Assembly: GCF_022809775.1 (NCBI RefSeq)
Contig: NZ_CP094380.1
Coordinates: 2,765,501-2,829,500, forward strand
Origin: Pseudodesulfovibrio tunisiensis
GTDB lineage: Bacteria > Desulfobacterota > Desulfovibrionia > Desulfovibrionales > Desulfovibrionaceae
DNA length: 64,000 nt
Reading direction: 5' to 3'
In this document: piece by piece, positions 1 through 8,193 of the stretch
How the letters are laid out: each line of letters opens with the position of its first letter
Numbering within the stretch: position 1 is the stretch's first letter
Program-made: the position numbers and the translations under genes
The notes under the pieces: model-generated
The model's database searches: none
Seen by the model: the letters and a program-made list of their open reading frames with translations, nothing else
Told to the model about the DNA's origin: nothing

Positions 1-1
1 C

Positions 2-379
2 ATGCAGTGCATGGACTGCCGCATGTTCTTCGATTCCGCGTCCATTTCGCTGGAAACCCTGCCTCCGCCGTGCCCGAACTGCGGCGGGCTGCTCAAGCCG
101 GATTTCGTGTTCTTTTCCGAGGCCATCCCCTTTGACGTGCACACCGAGGCCACCAGGCTGGCCAAAAAGGCGGACGTGTGCCTTGTGGTGGGCACGTGCG
201 GCGAGGTCATGCCTGCGGGACGCATCCCCCGGGTTGCCGCCAATGCCGGGGCCACGGTCATCGAGATCAACGTGCAGGAAACCGGGTACACGCGCGGCAC
301 CACCGACATCTTTCTTCAGGGCAAGGCCGGGACCATGCTGCCCATGCTCGTGGAAGAGGTGGTCGGACGGCACGCCTGA
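2..379 (+). CDS. Sirtuin (Sir2-family NAD-dependent protein deacylase), C-terminal part
   Basis: This is the C-terminal 125 residues of a Sir2-family NAD-dependent deacylase, cut by the left window edge; the ATG at 2 is probably internal. Visible are zinc-ribbon cysteines (CMDCR and, about 25 residues later, CPNCGG), the family stretch KPDFVFFSEAIP, and the NAD-binding GT-G and INVQET segments of the Rossmann fold. The catalytic HG motif would lie upstream. Sirtuins remove acyl groups from protein lysines using NAD. An intrinsic terminator follows. The family call is firm; substrate specificity cannot be judged. Confidence 0.88.
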   Translation: MQCMDCRMFFDSASISLETLPPPCPNCGGLLKPDFVFFSEAIPFDVHTEATRLAKKADVCLVVGTCGEVMPAGRIPRVAANAGATVIEINVQETGYTRGTTDIFLQGKAGTMLPMLVEEVVGRHA

Positions 380-402
380 CGCGTCTGCTTGGAACGCAAA
401 AG

Positions 403-440
403 AAAAGCCGCCTGCCGTGGATGTACGACAGGCGGCTTTT
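403..440. terminator. Bidirectional intrinsic terminator between sirtuin and response regulator
   Basis: Two arms, AAAAGCCGCCTG and its near-exact complement, surround a short loop, with A and T tracts on the outer sides. The site lies between two convergent genes and can end both transcripts. Confidence 0.75.
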
Positions 441-456
441 CGTGGTTGCGAGGCGG

Positions 457-1122
457 TCAGATGGTCCAGGTGTCCAGATCGATCAGGCCGAGCCGGGCCG
501 CGTAGCGGATGAGTTCGAACGTGGATTGCAGCCCGAGCTTGCGCATCAGGTTGGAACGATGGTTTTCCACGGTCTTGGGACTGATGAACAGGGCCCCGGC
601 AATCTCCTTGGTGGACATGCCTTCGGCCAGCATGCGCATGATCTCCTGCTCCCGGGGCGTGAGGCTGGAATAGGTGTCCTCGGGCGAGGCCTCGGGATTC
701 TGTCTGTTCTGAAGGAGTTTGAATACCACCTCCTGAGACAGGGCGTTGTCCAGAAAGAGTTCGTTGGCCGCGACCGTGTCCAGCCCGCGCAGGAGCTGGG
801 ATGCGGCGGATTCCTTGACCATGTAGCCGGAAGCACCGGACCGGAACGCCTCCACGATGTAGTCGGCCTCGGAGTGCATGCTGATGATGATGAATCTTCC
901 TGCCGGAAGCACGTCCCTGAGTTCCCGGATCATCTGGATGCCGTTTTTGCCGGGCATGGAAATGTCCACCAGCACGATGTCCGGCCTGTGTTCCCGGGCC
1001 TGGGCCACTCCCTCTCTGCCGTTGCCTGCCTCGGCCACCACGCGGTAGCGCGGGTCGCGGCTGATGATGGTCTTGAGACCCTCCCGGAACAGGGGGTGGT
1101 CATCCACGATCATGATATCCAT
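457..1122 (-). CDS. NarL/FixJ-family response regulator (REC + LuxR HTH)
   Basis: A 221-residue two-component response regulator. The receiver domain covers about residues 1-120, with the acidic pair D7-D8 and phospho-acceptor D53 in LVDISMPG. A LuxR-type helix-turn-helix (LTPREQEIMRML...STKEIA) covers about 150-215. It should bind DNA as a phosphorylation-controlled dimer. The start codon is one base past the stop of the sensor kinase at 1124-3586, and a GGAGG-type ribosome site lies in the end of that gene, so the two form a translationally coupled pair. Target genes are not evident. Confidence 0.93.
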   Translation of the reverse strand: MDIMIVDDHPLFREGLKTIISRDPRYRVVAEAGNGREGVAQAREHRPDIVLVDISMPGKNGIQMIRELRDVLPAGRFIIISMHSEADYIVEAFRSGASGYMVKESAASQLLRGLDTVAANELFLDNALSQEVVFKLLQNRQNPEASPEDTYSSLTPREQEIMRMLAEGMSTKEIAGALFISPKTVENHRSNLMRKLGLQSTFELIRYAARLGLIDLDTWTI

Positions 1123-1123
1123 G

Positions 1124-3586
1124 TCAGGGCTGCCTCCTCGGATGTTCGTACGGAATTCGGAATGCGATCTTGGTGCCCGCGCCCTGCCGGGAGCGGATGT
1201 TCATGGTGCCGCCCAGCAGTCGGGCGCGTTCTTCCATGCTCTTGAGGCCCATGTGGTGTTCCTCGGCCGCGTCAGCCATGCGTTGCTTCACGTCGAATCC
1301 CCGGCCGTCATCCTCCACCCGGATCAGAATGTCCGGATGGCTGCCCAGCACGCGCACCTTGACCCGGTTCGCGTCCGAGTGCTTGACCGCATTGTTCAGG
1401 GATTCCTGTATCATCCTGAATACATTGATCTCCGTGTCGGAATCCAATCTGATCTTGTCAACCCCGGCAGCGGAAAAGTCAACCCGCAGGCCGTACTTTT
1501 CCTCCACGTCGTTGCAATGCCGGGAAATCGCCCGGGACAGGCCGAGCTGGTCCAGGGACGGGGGGCGCAGGCCATAGGCAATGTGGCGCACCGAGGAAAC
1601 CGACTGGCGCATCACGTTTGCAATGGCCGCTCCGCGCTGCCGAACCTCATCGGGAATGTCGTCGTACCCGTCGAACAGGGTGGCCATGCCGATGACCATG
1701 GAGGACAGGTCCTGCGCCACGTTGTCGTGCAGGTCGCGGGAAATGCGCTGGCGTTCGTTTTCCTGAATGCGCAGGAGCTGCTGGGTCAGGGAAAGAATCT
1801 GGGCTTCGGCCTGCCTGCGTTCCGCAATCTCGTCGCGCAGATGGGCGTTGGCCGCGTCCAGCTCGGCAGTGCGGTCGCACACGCGCTGCTCGGTTTCGGC
1901 GTGGGCGCGTCGGAGTTCCTCTTCCAGCTCCTTGTGTTCGGTCACGTCCGTCACGATCTTGAGCAGGGCCGGGCGGTCTTCCCAGACAATGGGCTTGACC
2001 GACAGGTGCACCCATTTCCGGGACTGGTCGCGGGTCTGGATGCGGAACGGGCCGAGCGGTCCCTGCTTTCTGCCCTGCAGGGTGAGGTGCGCCTGTTCCG
2101 TTGCGGTTTCCCGGTCGTCCGGATGCAGGAATCTGCCCGGCAGCAGTTCGAGCTGCTCGCTGGGGCTGTACCCCAGCATGGAGTGCAGGGCTTCGTTCAC
2201 GAACTTGGCCTCGCTGTCCTGAATGACCATCACGCCTTCCCGCGCGTTTTCCACGAGTACGCGGTAGCGTTCCTCGGAATACTTGAGGGCGAGTTCGGCC
2301 CGTTTGCGCGGGGTCATGTCCTGCAGCGAGACGATCACGCGGCTGAGCTTGTCCCGATACTGCGGGGGCACGGAAAAATGGACCATGACCCAGATGGTTT
2401 CCCCGGCAAGGGTGCGGTGGGTGATTTCTCCGCAATAGGCTGTGCCGCCCGAGGCGAGGAGGATCATTTCCTCGCGGAAGGTGTCCATGGATTCCTCGGT
2501 GAACACCTTGTCCAGATTGCCCAGAAGCTCGTCCTTGGTATCGGCCCTGAGCATGTCCAGAGTGGCCCGGTTCACGTCCACGACCTTGACCAGAGGGCCG
2601 CAGGTGGCCAGTTCGTCGGGATTCTCGGTGAAGAACTTGCGGAAATCGGTGACGCCCCGGGCCCGGAGTGTATCGAAATGGGTTTTCAGGCCGGAAAGGT
2701 CCTCCTCCCACAGGGAGATGGGGCAGTCCTCGAACAGGGAACGGAACCGGGCTTCACTTTCCTGAAGCGCCTCCTCGTGTTCCTTGCGTTCGGTCACGTC
2801 CGTGATGATGCCTTCCGCAGCAATGGGAATGCCGTGGAGATCGTGCTCCAGAGCCACGCGCTGGTTGATCCAGCGGGTGGACCCGTCCCTGTGTCGGACC
2901 GGGGATTCATAGGAGGGGCGCACCTTGCCCTGTTGCAGTTCGGCCCACCATTTCATGAGCGTGGGCCGCCATTTTCTCGGGGTGATGGTCAGGAGCATGG
3001 CATCCGTGGTCTGGAACCTTTCCCGGGGGTATCCGGTCATGGTTTCCACGGTCCGGGAAACGAAGTCGTACCGTCCGTCCGAAAAGCGCACCCGGAACAG
3101 ACAGTCGCTGGCATTGGCCGTGAGAAAGTTCAGGTGGCGTTCGGTCTGGGCAAGGGCGTTGCGCAGCCGCATGGCTGCGGACGCATCGCGCATGACCGAA
3201 ACCACGTGCGTTGTGGCCCCGGAATCATCCGTGACCGGGTCGAATCTGGCCCAGACCGCAAAGGGGCGGCCCTCCTTGTCCCGCAGGCGGTACTCGCCTT
3301 CCCAGTAGCCGCCCTCCAGTACGCGCGGCCGGATTTCGTCCATGTACAGGCGGTAGGTCTCCACGGGCAGGACCGTGTTCACGGCCATGGCCTGAAATTC
3401 CTCGGGACCGTAGCCGTAGATGTCGGAATAGGCCTGATTCACGATGATCGGCTTCAGGTCCAGATTGCGGATGGCCATGGGAATGCCCGCAGCCATGAAC
3501 GTGCCCCGGAACGCGTCCGGGATGCGCTGCAAAAGGTCTTCGGCCCTGTCCGGTTCCGGGCTGTCTTTGTGTCGGGTGTGTGTCAT
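1124..3586 (-). CDS. Multi-PAS sensor histidine kinase (HisKA_3, NarX/DegS type)
   Basis: An 820-residue kinase with no clear membrane segment, so probably cytoplasmic. Four PAS/PAC modules can be followed at about 20-135, 145-270, 280-430 and 440-560, each ending in a 'D(V/M)T..K' linker. Then come a coiled coil, a HisKA_3 dimerisation domain (SRDLHDNVAQDL, phospho-His H620) and an HATPase domain ending near residue 815 (N box ESLNNAVKHS, DDGRGFD). HisKA_3 kinases pair with NarL-type regulators, matching the adjoining gene. The sensed signal is unknown; PAS domains commonly bind haem, flavin or small ligands. Confidence 0.93.
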   Translation of the reverse strand: MTHTRHKDSPEPDRAEDLLQRIPDAFRGTFMAAGIPMAIRNLDLKPIIVNQAYSDIYGYGPEEFQAMAVNTVLPVETYRLYMDEIRPRVLEGGYWEGEYRLRDKEGRPFAVWARFDPVTDDSGATTHVVSVMRDASAAMRLRNALAQTERHLNFLTANASDCLFRVRFSDGRYDFVSRTVETMTGYPRERFQTTDAMLLTITPRKWRPTLMKWWAELQQGKVRPSYESPVRHRDGSTRWINQRVALEHDLHGIPIAAEGIITDVTERKEHEEALQESEARFRSLFEDCPISLWEEDLSGLKTHFDTLRARGVTDFRKFFTENPDELATCGPLVKVVDVNRATLDMLRADTKDELLGNLDKVFTEESMDTFREEMILLASGGTAYCGEITHRTLAGETIWVMVHFSVPPQYRDKLSRVIVSLQDMTPRKRAELALKYSEERYRVLVENAREGVMVIQDSEAKFVNEALHSMLGYSPSEQLELLPGRFLHPDDRETATEQAHLTLQGRKQGPLGPFRIQTRDQSRKWVHLSVKPIVWEDRPALLKIVTDVTEHKELEEELRRAHAETEQRVCDRTAELDAANAHLRDEIAERRQAEAQILSLTQQLLRIQENERQRISRDLHDNVAQDLSSMVIGMATLFDGYDDIPDEVRQRGAAIANVMRQSVSSVRHIAYGLRPPSLDQLGLSRAISRHCNDVEEKYGLRVDFSAAGVDKIRLDSDTEINVFRMIQESLNNAVKHSDANRVKVRVLGSHPDILIRVEDDGRGFDVKQRMADAAEEHHMGLKSMEERARLLGGTMNIRSRQGAGTKIAFRIPYEHPRRQP

Positions 3587-3766
3587 GCGGTGGTGCGTGC
3601 TCGGGTCAAATGTCCGCGATCGGGAGAAGGGGATGTACTCTTGACCCGGTCTGGGGAAAAGTTACCCGATTGCGCGCGGAAAGAAAAGCGGGGTTGGCAT
3701 GTTTTCCCATCTCCTTGCCGGGGTGGGCGTATTGACCGGAATGCGGCGTTCGCCTATCCTGTTTCA

Positions 3767-4570
3767 ATGCGGAATCGTCCCGTTTTCGGGGTCCTGTTCT
3801 TTCTGCTGTGCGTGGCGGCGTTCTTTGCCCCGGGCCTTTCGTGGGCCCGGGATGATCTGGTGGTGGGCTTTTTCGCATTCGAGCCCCACGCCATGCGCGG
3901 CGAGTCCGGCGAACCTGCCGGTGCCGCCGTGGAATACCTGTCGAAGCACATTGCCCCGCACATGGACGCCTCGGTGCTGATTCAGGGGCCGATTCCGTTT
4001 TCCCGGCTCATGTTCCGGTTCGAGGAAGGGTGGTACGATGCCGTGCTGCTGCTGGCCAGAACCCGGGAGCGACAGGGCCGGTTCGTTTATCCGCCCGAAC
4101 CGTTCGGATTCATGCGGCCCGCCCTGCTGGTGCGGTCCGGCGCGCTGACCGGCGGGCTCACCCGCCCGGAACAGGTGGACGGGATGCGCATCGGGTTCGT
4201 GCAGGGCGCGTGGATCGTTCCGTTTCTGCGTCGCAGCAAGGCCCGTTTCGATCTGATTGCCGGAGGATACGCCACGGAAAAGAACCTGCGCAAGTTTGTT
4301 CAGGGCAGGGTGGATGCCGTGTTCTCGCCGGACAGGGCATCCATTGTCTACGGGGCCGGGAAGGCGGAAGTGGAACGGTTTCGCGTGGTGGATGTGCCCG
4401 GGGAAAAGGTCGGACTCTTTACCGTGTTTCATCCCGATGTGCCGGATGCGGTCGTACGCGATTATGCCCGCGCTCTGGAGCGTGCACGGAGCCAGGTCGA
4501 CTACGAGACCGTGCTTGACGGCTACCTCGAACCCTCCGAATCCTCGGGGCCGGATTCCAGCCAGCCGTAG
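3767..4570 (+). CDS. Periplasmic solute-binding protein, family 3-like, orphan
   Basis: A 267-residue protein with a signal peptide (hydrophobic core FGVLFFLLCVAAFFAPGLSWA) and a bacterial extracellular solute-binding fold (family 3 type). The reading frame stays open far upstream, but that stretch is antisense to the kinase; the ATG at 3767 places the signal peptide at the N-terminus. No ABC permease or ATPase genes adjoin it. It is divergent from the PAS kinase gene and could feed a sensor rather than a transporter (inference). Its 3' end overlaps a small convergent lipoprotein gene. Confidence 0.78.
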   Translation: MRNRPVFGVLFFLLCVAAFFAPGLSWARDDLVVGFFAFEPHAMRGESGEPAGAAVEYLSKHIAPHMDASVLIQGPIPFSRLMFRFEEGWYDAVLLLARTRERQGRFVYPPEPFGFMRPALLVRSGALTGGLTRPEQVDGMRIGFVQGAWIVPFLRRSKARFDLIAGGYATEKNLRKFVQGRVDAVFSPDRASIVYGAGKAEVERFRVVDVPGEKVGLFTVFHPDVPDAVVRDYARALERARSQVDYETVLDGYLEPSESSGPDSSQP

Positions 4571-4677
4571 CACTCGGCCAGCAGGTCCGCATTCGGGCTG
4601 GTGCCCTGCCGGATGCGTTGACAGGCGAGCACGGCCAGAAGGGCCGGAATCGCGATCAGGACGAGAAAACGGCTCAT
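4522..4677 (-). CDS. Small putative lipoprotein, 51 residues
   Basis: A short gene on the minus strand. It starts MSRFLVLIAIPALLAVLAC, a hydrophobic leader ending in a lipobox with lipidation cysteine C19, then about 30 polar residues (ADLLAECYGWLES...) and a TAG stop. A strong ribosome site (GGAGGT, 8 bases before the ATG) decides the start. The 3' end overlaps the convergent binding-protein gene by 49 bases. No family is recognised. It may be an envelope lipoprotein, and a further cysteine at about residue 37 could form a disulfide. The case rests on leader plus ribosome site. Confidence 0.6.
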   Translation of the reverse strand: MSRFLVLIAIPALLAVLACQRIRQGTSPNADLLAECYGWLESGPEDSEGSR

Positions 4678-4759
4678 GCTTCCATACCTCCGGGTACAGA
4701 AGACATGAGCCGTGTTGCAGCAATACGGCGATGCCGTGGCGTTTGCGTGAAATCCGGGA

Positions 4760-5398
4760 CTACTTCCCTTCCACGATCAGGTTCGGCAGTTCGTCCACGT
4801 CGTCCGGGCGCACCGGAAAATGTTCGGTGATGATCTCGCCGCATCGGGCCACGGCTTCGCACAGGGCTTCGCCGGGCCGGTCCTCGCGGATGCCGCGCGT
4901 GACCATGTCCGCCACTTCCTTCCACTCGGCCGGATCGACCTTTTCATTGATGCCCCGGTCCGCCAGTACCCAGACCTTGCGTTCGAACACGGACACGTAG
5001 ATCAGAATGCCGGTCTCGTCGCGCGTGCGGAACAGGCCGTGCCGGAAAAAGGTGGTGATGGCCGCCTCCTCGACCTCCTCGTCCATCTCGCGCCGGGCTA
5101 TCAGCGGCCGCTTGAGCATGGGCAGCAGGGAGAGCAGATAGTAGGAGAGCGCATACGCGCCAAGAAACAGGCCGAGGAAGAACCACATGTCCTCATGGTC
5201 GAAAAGCAGGGTCCCGAGCACGCCGCACAGGGTGCCCATGAGCAGTGCGCCCAGAGCCGAGGCCCGGGGATAGTCGTAGCTGTTCCCGGCAATGACCGGG
5301 ACGATCTCTCCGGCCGTGCGCGTCTCGACCTCCTGCACGCACTGGACGAGCCTGCGTTGTTCCTCGGTTGTCAGAAATGTTTGTGCCAGGTCTTTCAT
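4760..5398 (-). CDS. TPM-domain membrane protein
   Basis: A 212-residue protein of the TPM/TLP18.3-Psb32-MOLO-1 family, the third gene of the lemA operon. An N-terminal cytoplasmic stretch (TTEEQRRLVQCVQEVE) is followed by two close membrane segments at about 50-95, then the TPM-type fold (ETGILIYVSVFERKVWVLADRGIN). A GTG-free alternative start 12 bases upstream overlaps the stop of the preceding gene (TAATG); the ATG at 5398 has GGGAGG just in front and is preferred. LemA and TPM proteins co-occur widely in membrane or envelope stress loci, but their biochemical role is poorly defined. Confidence 0.8.
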   Translation of the reverse strand: MKDLAQTFLTTEEQRRLVQCVQEVETRTAGEIVPVIAGNSYDYPRASALGALLMGTLCGVLGTLLFDHEDMWFFLGLFLGAYALSYYLLSLLPMLKRPLIARREMDEEVEEAAITTFFRHGLFRTRDETGILIYVSVFERKVWVLADRGINEKVDPAEWKEVADMVTRGIREDRPGEALCEAVARCGEIITEHFPVRPDDVDELPNLIVEGK

Positions 5399-5409
5399 GC
5401 CGCCTCCCA

Positions 5410-6180
5410 TTACCAGTCTCCCGAGGCTCCGCCGCCGCCGAAGCCGCCGCCACCGCCTGAAAATCCGCCGAAACCGCCGTCTCCGAAACCGCCGCCCGAG
5501 CCGTGTCCGCGCCCGCCGCCCAGCATGGAGGACAGGAAGAGCAGGCCGAGCAGACCGCTGCTCCCGCCGCGCCTGCGTCCGCCGAACATCTGGGAAAACA
5601 CGATGAATGCCAGAGGTAGCAGAATCAGGGGCAGGGCGCCGCCGGATTTCTTCTTGCGAACCGTCTGGGCCGTGCCCTTGAACTCCCCGCGCACGGCCAT
5701 GCCGATGGCCTGCACGCCCACCAGGAATCCGCCGTCAAAGTCTCCGGTCTTGAACCGGGGCTTGACCGCGAGGTCCAGAATGCGCCCGGCCAGGACGTCC
5801 GTGAGCACGCCCTCCAGACCGTAGCCCACCTCGATGCGCATCTTGCGATCATCCCGACTGGCCAGAAAGAGCACGCCGTTGTCCTTGTCCTTCCGGCCGA
5901 GCTTCCATGCCTCGACAACGCGGATGGAAAAGCTTTCCAGATTGTCGCCTTCGAGTGAGGGAACCGTCAGAACGACCACCTGAGTGGAGTCGGACGCTTC
6001 CAGCTCCGCGAGCTGGCGTTCGAGCTGCTGCCGGGCCTGGGGCGAGATCATGTTCGCATGATCATTGACGCGCCCGCTCAGGGGCGGCACGTCCAGAGCG
6101 CTGGCTTGCGTTGCGCCCAGAAGCAGGATGGCGGCCAGCAGAACGGCCGGTGCCGCCACCATGGTGTGTTTTTGCTGCAT
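5410..6180 (-). CDS. TPM-domain protein, YgcG-like, with glycine-rich tail
   Basis: A 256-residue exported membrane protein: signal peptide (about residues 1-28), TPM domain (about 30-160; LSGRVNDHANMISPQ, NGVLFLASRDDRKMRIEVGYGLEG), a membrane segment near 190, and a C-terminal tail made almost only of Gly, Ser and Phe ending GGASGDW. This layout is typical of YgcG proteins encoded beside lemA. The gene lies 104 bases after lemA and its stop overlaps the alternative start of the next TPM gene, so the three act as an operon. Confidence 0.88.
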   Translation of the reverse strand: MQQKHTMVAAPAVLLAAILLLGATQASALDVPPLSGRVNDHANMISPQARQQLERQLAELEASDSTQVVVLTVPSLEGDNLESFSIRVVEAWKLGRKDKDNGVLFLASRDDRKMRIEVGYGLEGVLTDVLAGRILDLAVKPRFKTGDFDGGFLVGVQAIGMAVRGEFKGTAQTVRKKKSGGALPLILLPLAFIVFSQMFGGRRRGGSSGLLGLLFLSSMLGGGRGHGSGGGFGDGGFGGFSGGGGGFGGGGASGDW

Positions 6181-6284
6181 GGGTTCCCCCGGCGGCCCGT
6201 CCCGCCCGAAGGCGGGGAGCCGCGCAAAAAGGTTGGCGCAGGTCTCGGGACAGGCGTGAAGGCCGTGTCCCGGATTCCGGACGG

Positions 6285-6887
6285 CTAGCTCTTGCTGCCG
6301 CCGAAATCGACCTTGGGCGCGGTCTTGGCTCCCTCGTCAGCCTGATAGAATTCCTTGCGCTCCAGATTGAGAGCAATGGAATTGGTCAGGGAGTTGGGGA
6401 ATTTGCGGATGGAGAAATTGAACTTCTTCACGGCTTCGTTGTATCGGGTGCGCGCCACGGTGATCCGGTTTTCCGTGCCTTCCAACTGGTGCTGAAGCCC
6501 CAGAAAGTTCTGGTTGGCCTTGATGGCGGGATAGCGTTCCACAACGACCATGAGTCGGGACAGGGCCGAGGACAGGCCGCTCTGGGCCTGCTGGAATTTG
6601 GCCAGCGCCTGCTTGTCCGAGAGCATGTCCGGGGAGATTCTTGTCTGGTTGGCCTTGGCCCGGGCCTCGGTCACGGCCGTGAGCGTGTCCTTTTCATGGG
6701 CGGCCGCAGCCTTGACCGTTTCCACCAGATTCGGGATCAGATCGGCGCGGCGCTGGAGCGCGGCTTCCAGATTGCCCCATGCGGCGAAAACTTCCTCTTC
6801 GTTCTGCTGCATGGCGTTGTAGCCGCAGCCCGAGAGCATGACGGCCATGCCCAGAGCGAGCACGGCGGAAAGAATGCGTTTGATCAT
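6285..6887 (-). CDS. lemA: LemA family lipoprotein
   Basis: A 200-residue LemA protein. The leader carries a lipobox with lipidation cysteine C21 (MLSGC), followed by the family signature ([23 protein letters not shown]) and a long antiparallel helical bundle with NFSIRKFPN near the C-terminus. It is the first gene of the lemA-TPM-TPM operon reading leftward. LemA proteins are membrane-anchored coiled-coil proteins of uncertain function, often paired with TPM proteins as here. Confidence 0.95.
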   Translation of the reverse strand: MIKRILSAVLALGMAVMLSGCGYNAMQQNEEEVFAAWGNLEAALQRRADLIPNLVETVKAAAAHEKDTLTAVTEARAKANQTRISPDMLSDKQALAKFQQAQSGLSSALSRLMVVVERYPAIKANQNFLGLQHQLEGTENRITVARTRYNEAVKKFNFSIRKFPNSLTNSIALNLERKEFYQADEGAKTAPKVDFGGSKS

Positions 6888-6969
6888 TGGATTCTCGATA
6901 AAAGGGTTACGGGTTGCAAGGTATGCAAACCAATAATGACCCCGCCGGGCAAGTCAAGGGAAATCGCGG

Positions 6970-7431
6970 CTACTTTTTGGCGGCGGCTTTTGCTTTGCCG
7001 GCAGGCCGTTTTCTGCGTTTGCCCGCAGCCAGAAGCCGGCGCAGTTCCGCGGCTGCCGCCACCGGATCGTTCTCGTGAAGCAGAAAGCGTTCCTGCGTGG
7101 TCTGGAAATGCCAGCCCGCAGGCTTCTTCAGCAGCTTTGCGCCCCGGGATTCCAGATAGGTCAGGGCTTCGGTCTCGTCGGCCACGTCCTGCATGCGGGC
7201 CAGCACGGCCTGCTGCGTGCGCATGTGGCGCAGGCGGTGGGCGATTTCATAGGCCGAGCGGATGATGTCGTCGGATTGAATGTCCGTGGATTTCTTTCGG
7301 CCGGAAAGGTGCCGTTGCAGTTCGTTGAGATCCTGTTTCAGTTCCTTGACTTCGAACAGGGCGGCTTCCCTTGCGGTGTCTATGCTGTCGGTGAGGTCCT
7401 TGTAGATGGCGCGGAGTTTCCTGTTGGCCAT
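6970..7431 (-). CDS. Hypothetical coiled-coil protein with lysine-rich tail
   Basis: A 153-residue protein not matched to a named family. Residues 1-45 are a charged helix (TDSIDTAREAALFEVKELKQDLNELQ) likely to form a coiled coil, and residues 60-125 are mixed helix. The last 20 residues are Lys/Ala/Arg-rich (KRRKRPAGKAKAAAKK), which suggests nucleic-acid or polyanion binding (inference). Start ATG has AAGGTG in front. It is monocistronic or leads into the lemA operon 82 bases downstream. Confidence 0.7.
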   Translation of the reverse strand: MANRKLRAIYKDLTDSIDTAREAALFEVKELKQDLNELQRHLSGRKKSTDIQSDDIIRSAYEIAHRLRHMRTQQAVLARMQDVADETEALTYLESRGAKLLKKPAGWHFQTTQERFLLHENDPVAAAAELRRLLAAGKRRKRPAGKAKAAAKK

Positions 7432-7512
7432 GTCACCTTCTTTGGGCTAGCGGTTCGTCTCCGTAATGCGATGATTTCCTATAGGATACCCATATTTCGT
7501 GGCCGAGTGCAA

Positions 7513-7543
7513 CCATGCGCGGGAAACGGTTTTCCGCGCATGG
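7513..7543. other. Intergenic hairpin between two minus-strand genes
   Basis: An inverted repeat with arms CCATGCGCGG and its complement around a short loop. There is no T tract on either side, so it may be a rho-dependent or processed 3' end for the yigZ-like gene upstream on the minus strand. Confidence 0.35.
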
Positions 7544-7550
7544 CCGGGAA

Positions 7551-8162
7551 TCAGACCGGCTCGGCGGTTCCTCTGCCGTCCGTGAGCTCGGTCAGGGCAA
7601 GCCGGAAGCCGTCTGCGCGTTCCTCGGGCAGGGACAGGAGAAATTCCGCGTCCGTGCCGTAGGTCTCCTCCAGAACCTCGGCCTCATGGTCCGGGAGCAG
7701 GAGCTTGAACCGGGTGACCGCATTGTAGGGCATGGATGCGAGCAGGGTGACGGTCTCCACCTTTTCGCGCGTGGGCAGGGTTTCCAGAACCGCCTGCACC
7801 ATGCCGGAATAGGCGCGTACCAGTCCGCCCGTGCCGAGTTTTGTACCGCCGAAATATCGGGTGACCACCACCGCGATTTCGCCCACGTCCGAATGCAGGA
7901 GCGTGTTGAGCATGGGCCTGCCTGCCGTGCCGTGTGGTTCGCCGTCGTCGCTCATGCCCACGCTGGCCGTGTCGCCCGGAGCCCCGGCTGCAAACGCCCA
8001 GCAATTGTGGGTGGCATCCGGAAATTCCGCCTTGATCGCGTTGATGAACGCCCTGGCTTCGTCCGCGCTCGGGGCATGGGTCGCGGTTGCCAGAAAACGG
8101 CTGCGCTTGATGGTTTGCTCGACCCGGTGGGACCGGGCCGGAATCAGGTATCTGTCCGCCAT
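7551..8162 (-). CDS. IMPACT/YigZ family protein
   Basis: A 203-residue YigZ (UPF0029) protein. The N-terminal domain carries the signature KAEFPDATHNCWAF...SDDGEPHGTAGRPML and VTRYFGGTKLGTGGLVRAYS (about residues 45-130), followed by a DUF1949-type C-terminal domain. The frame is open 62 codons further upstream, but that would overlap the preceding gene, so the ATG at 8162 (MADRYLIPA) is chosen; the usual family length is about 200. IMPACT proteins are linked to translation control; the bacterial role is unclear. Confidence 0.9.
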   Translation of the reverse strand: MADRYLIPARSHRVEQTIKRSRFLATATHAPSADEARAFINAIKAEFPDATHNCWAFAAGAPGDTASVGMSDDGEPHGTAGRPMLNTLLHSDVGEIAVVVTRYFGGTKLGTGGLVRAYSGMVQAVLETLPTREKVETVTLLASMPYNAVTRFKLLLPDHEAEVLEETYGTDAEFLLSLPEERADGFRLALTELTDGRGTAEPV

Positions 8163-8193
8163 GTCCGGGTTGTAAAGGGGCGTGCCGACAAGG

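Noticed and set aside
1064..3766. N-terminal 900-codon extension of the binding protein at 3767
   Set aside because: It is fully antisense to the PAS kinase, and the recognisable signal peptide begins at 3767.
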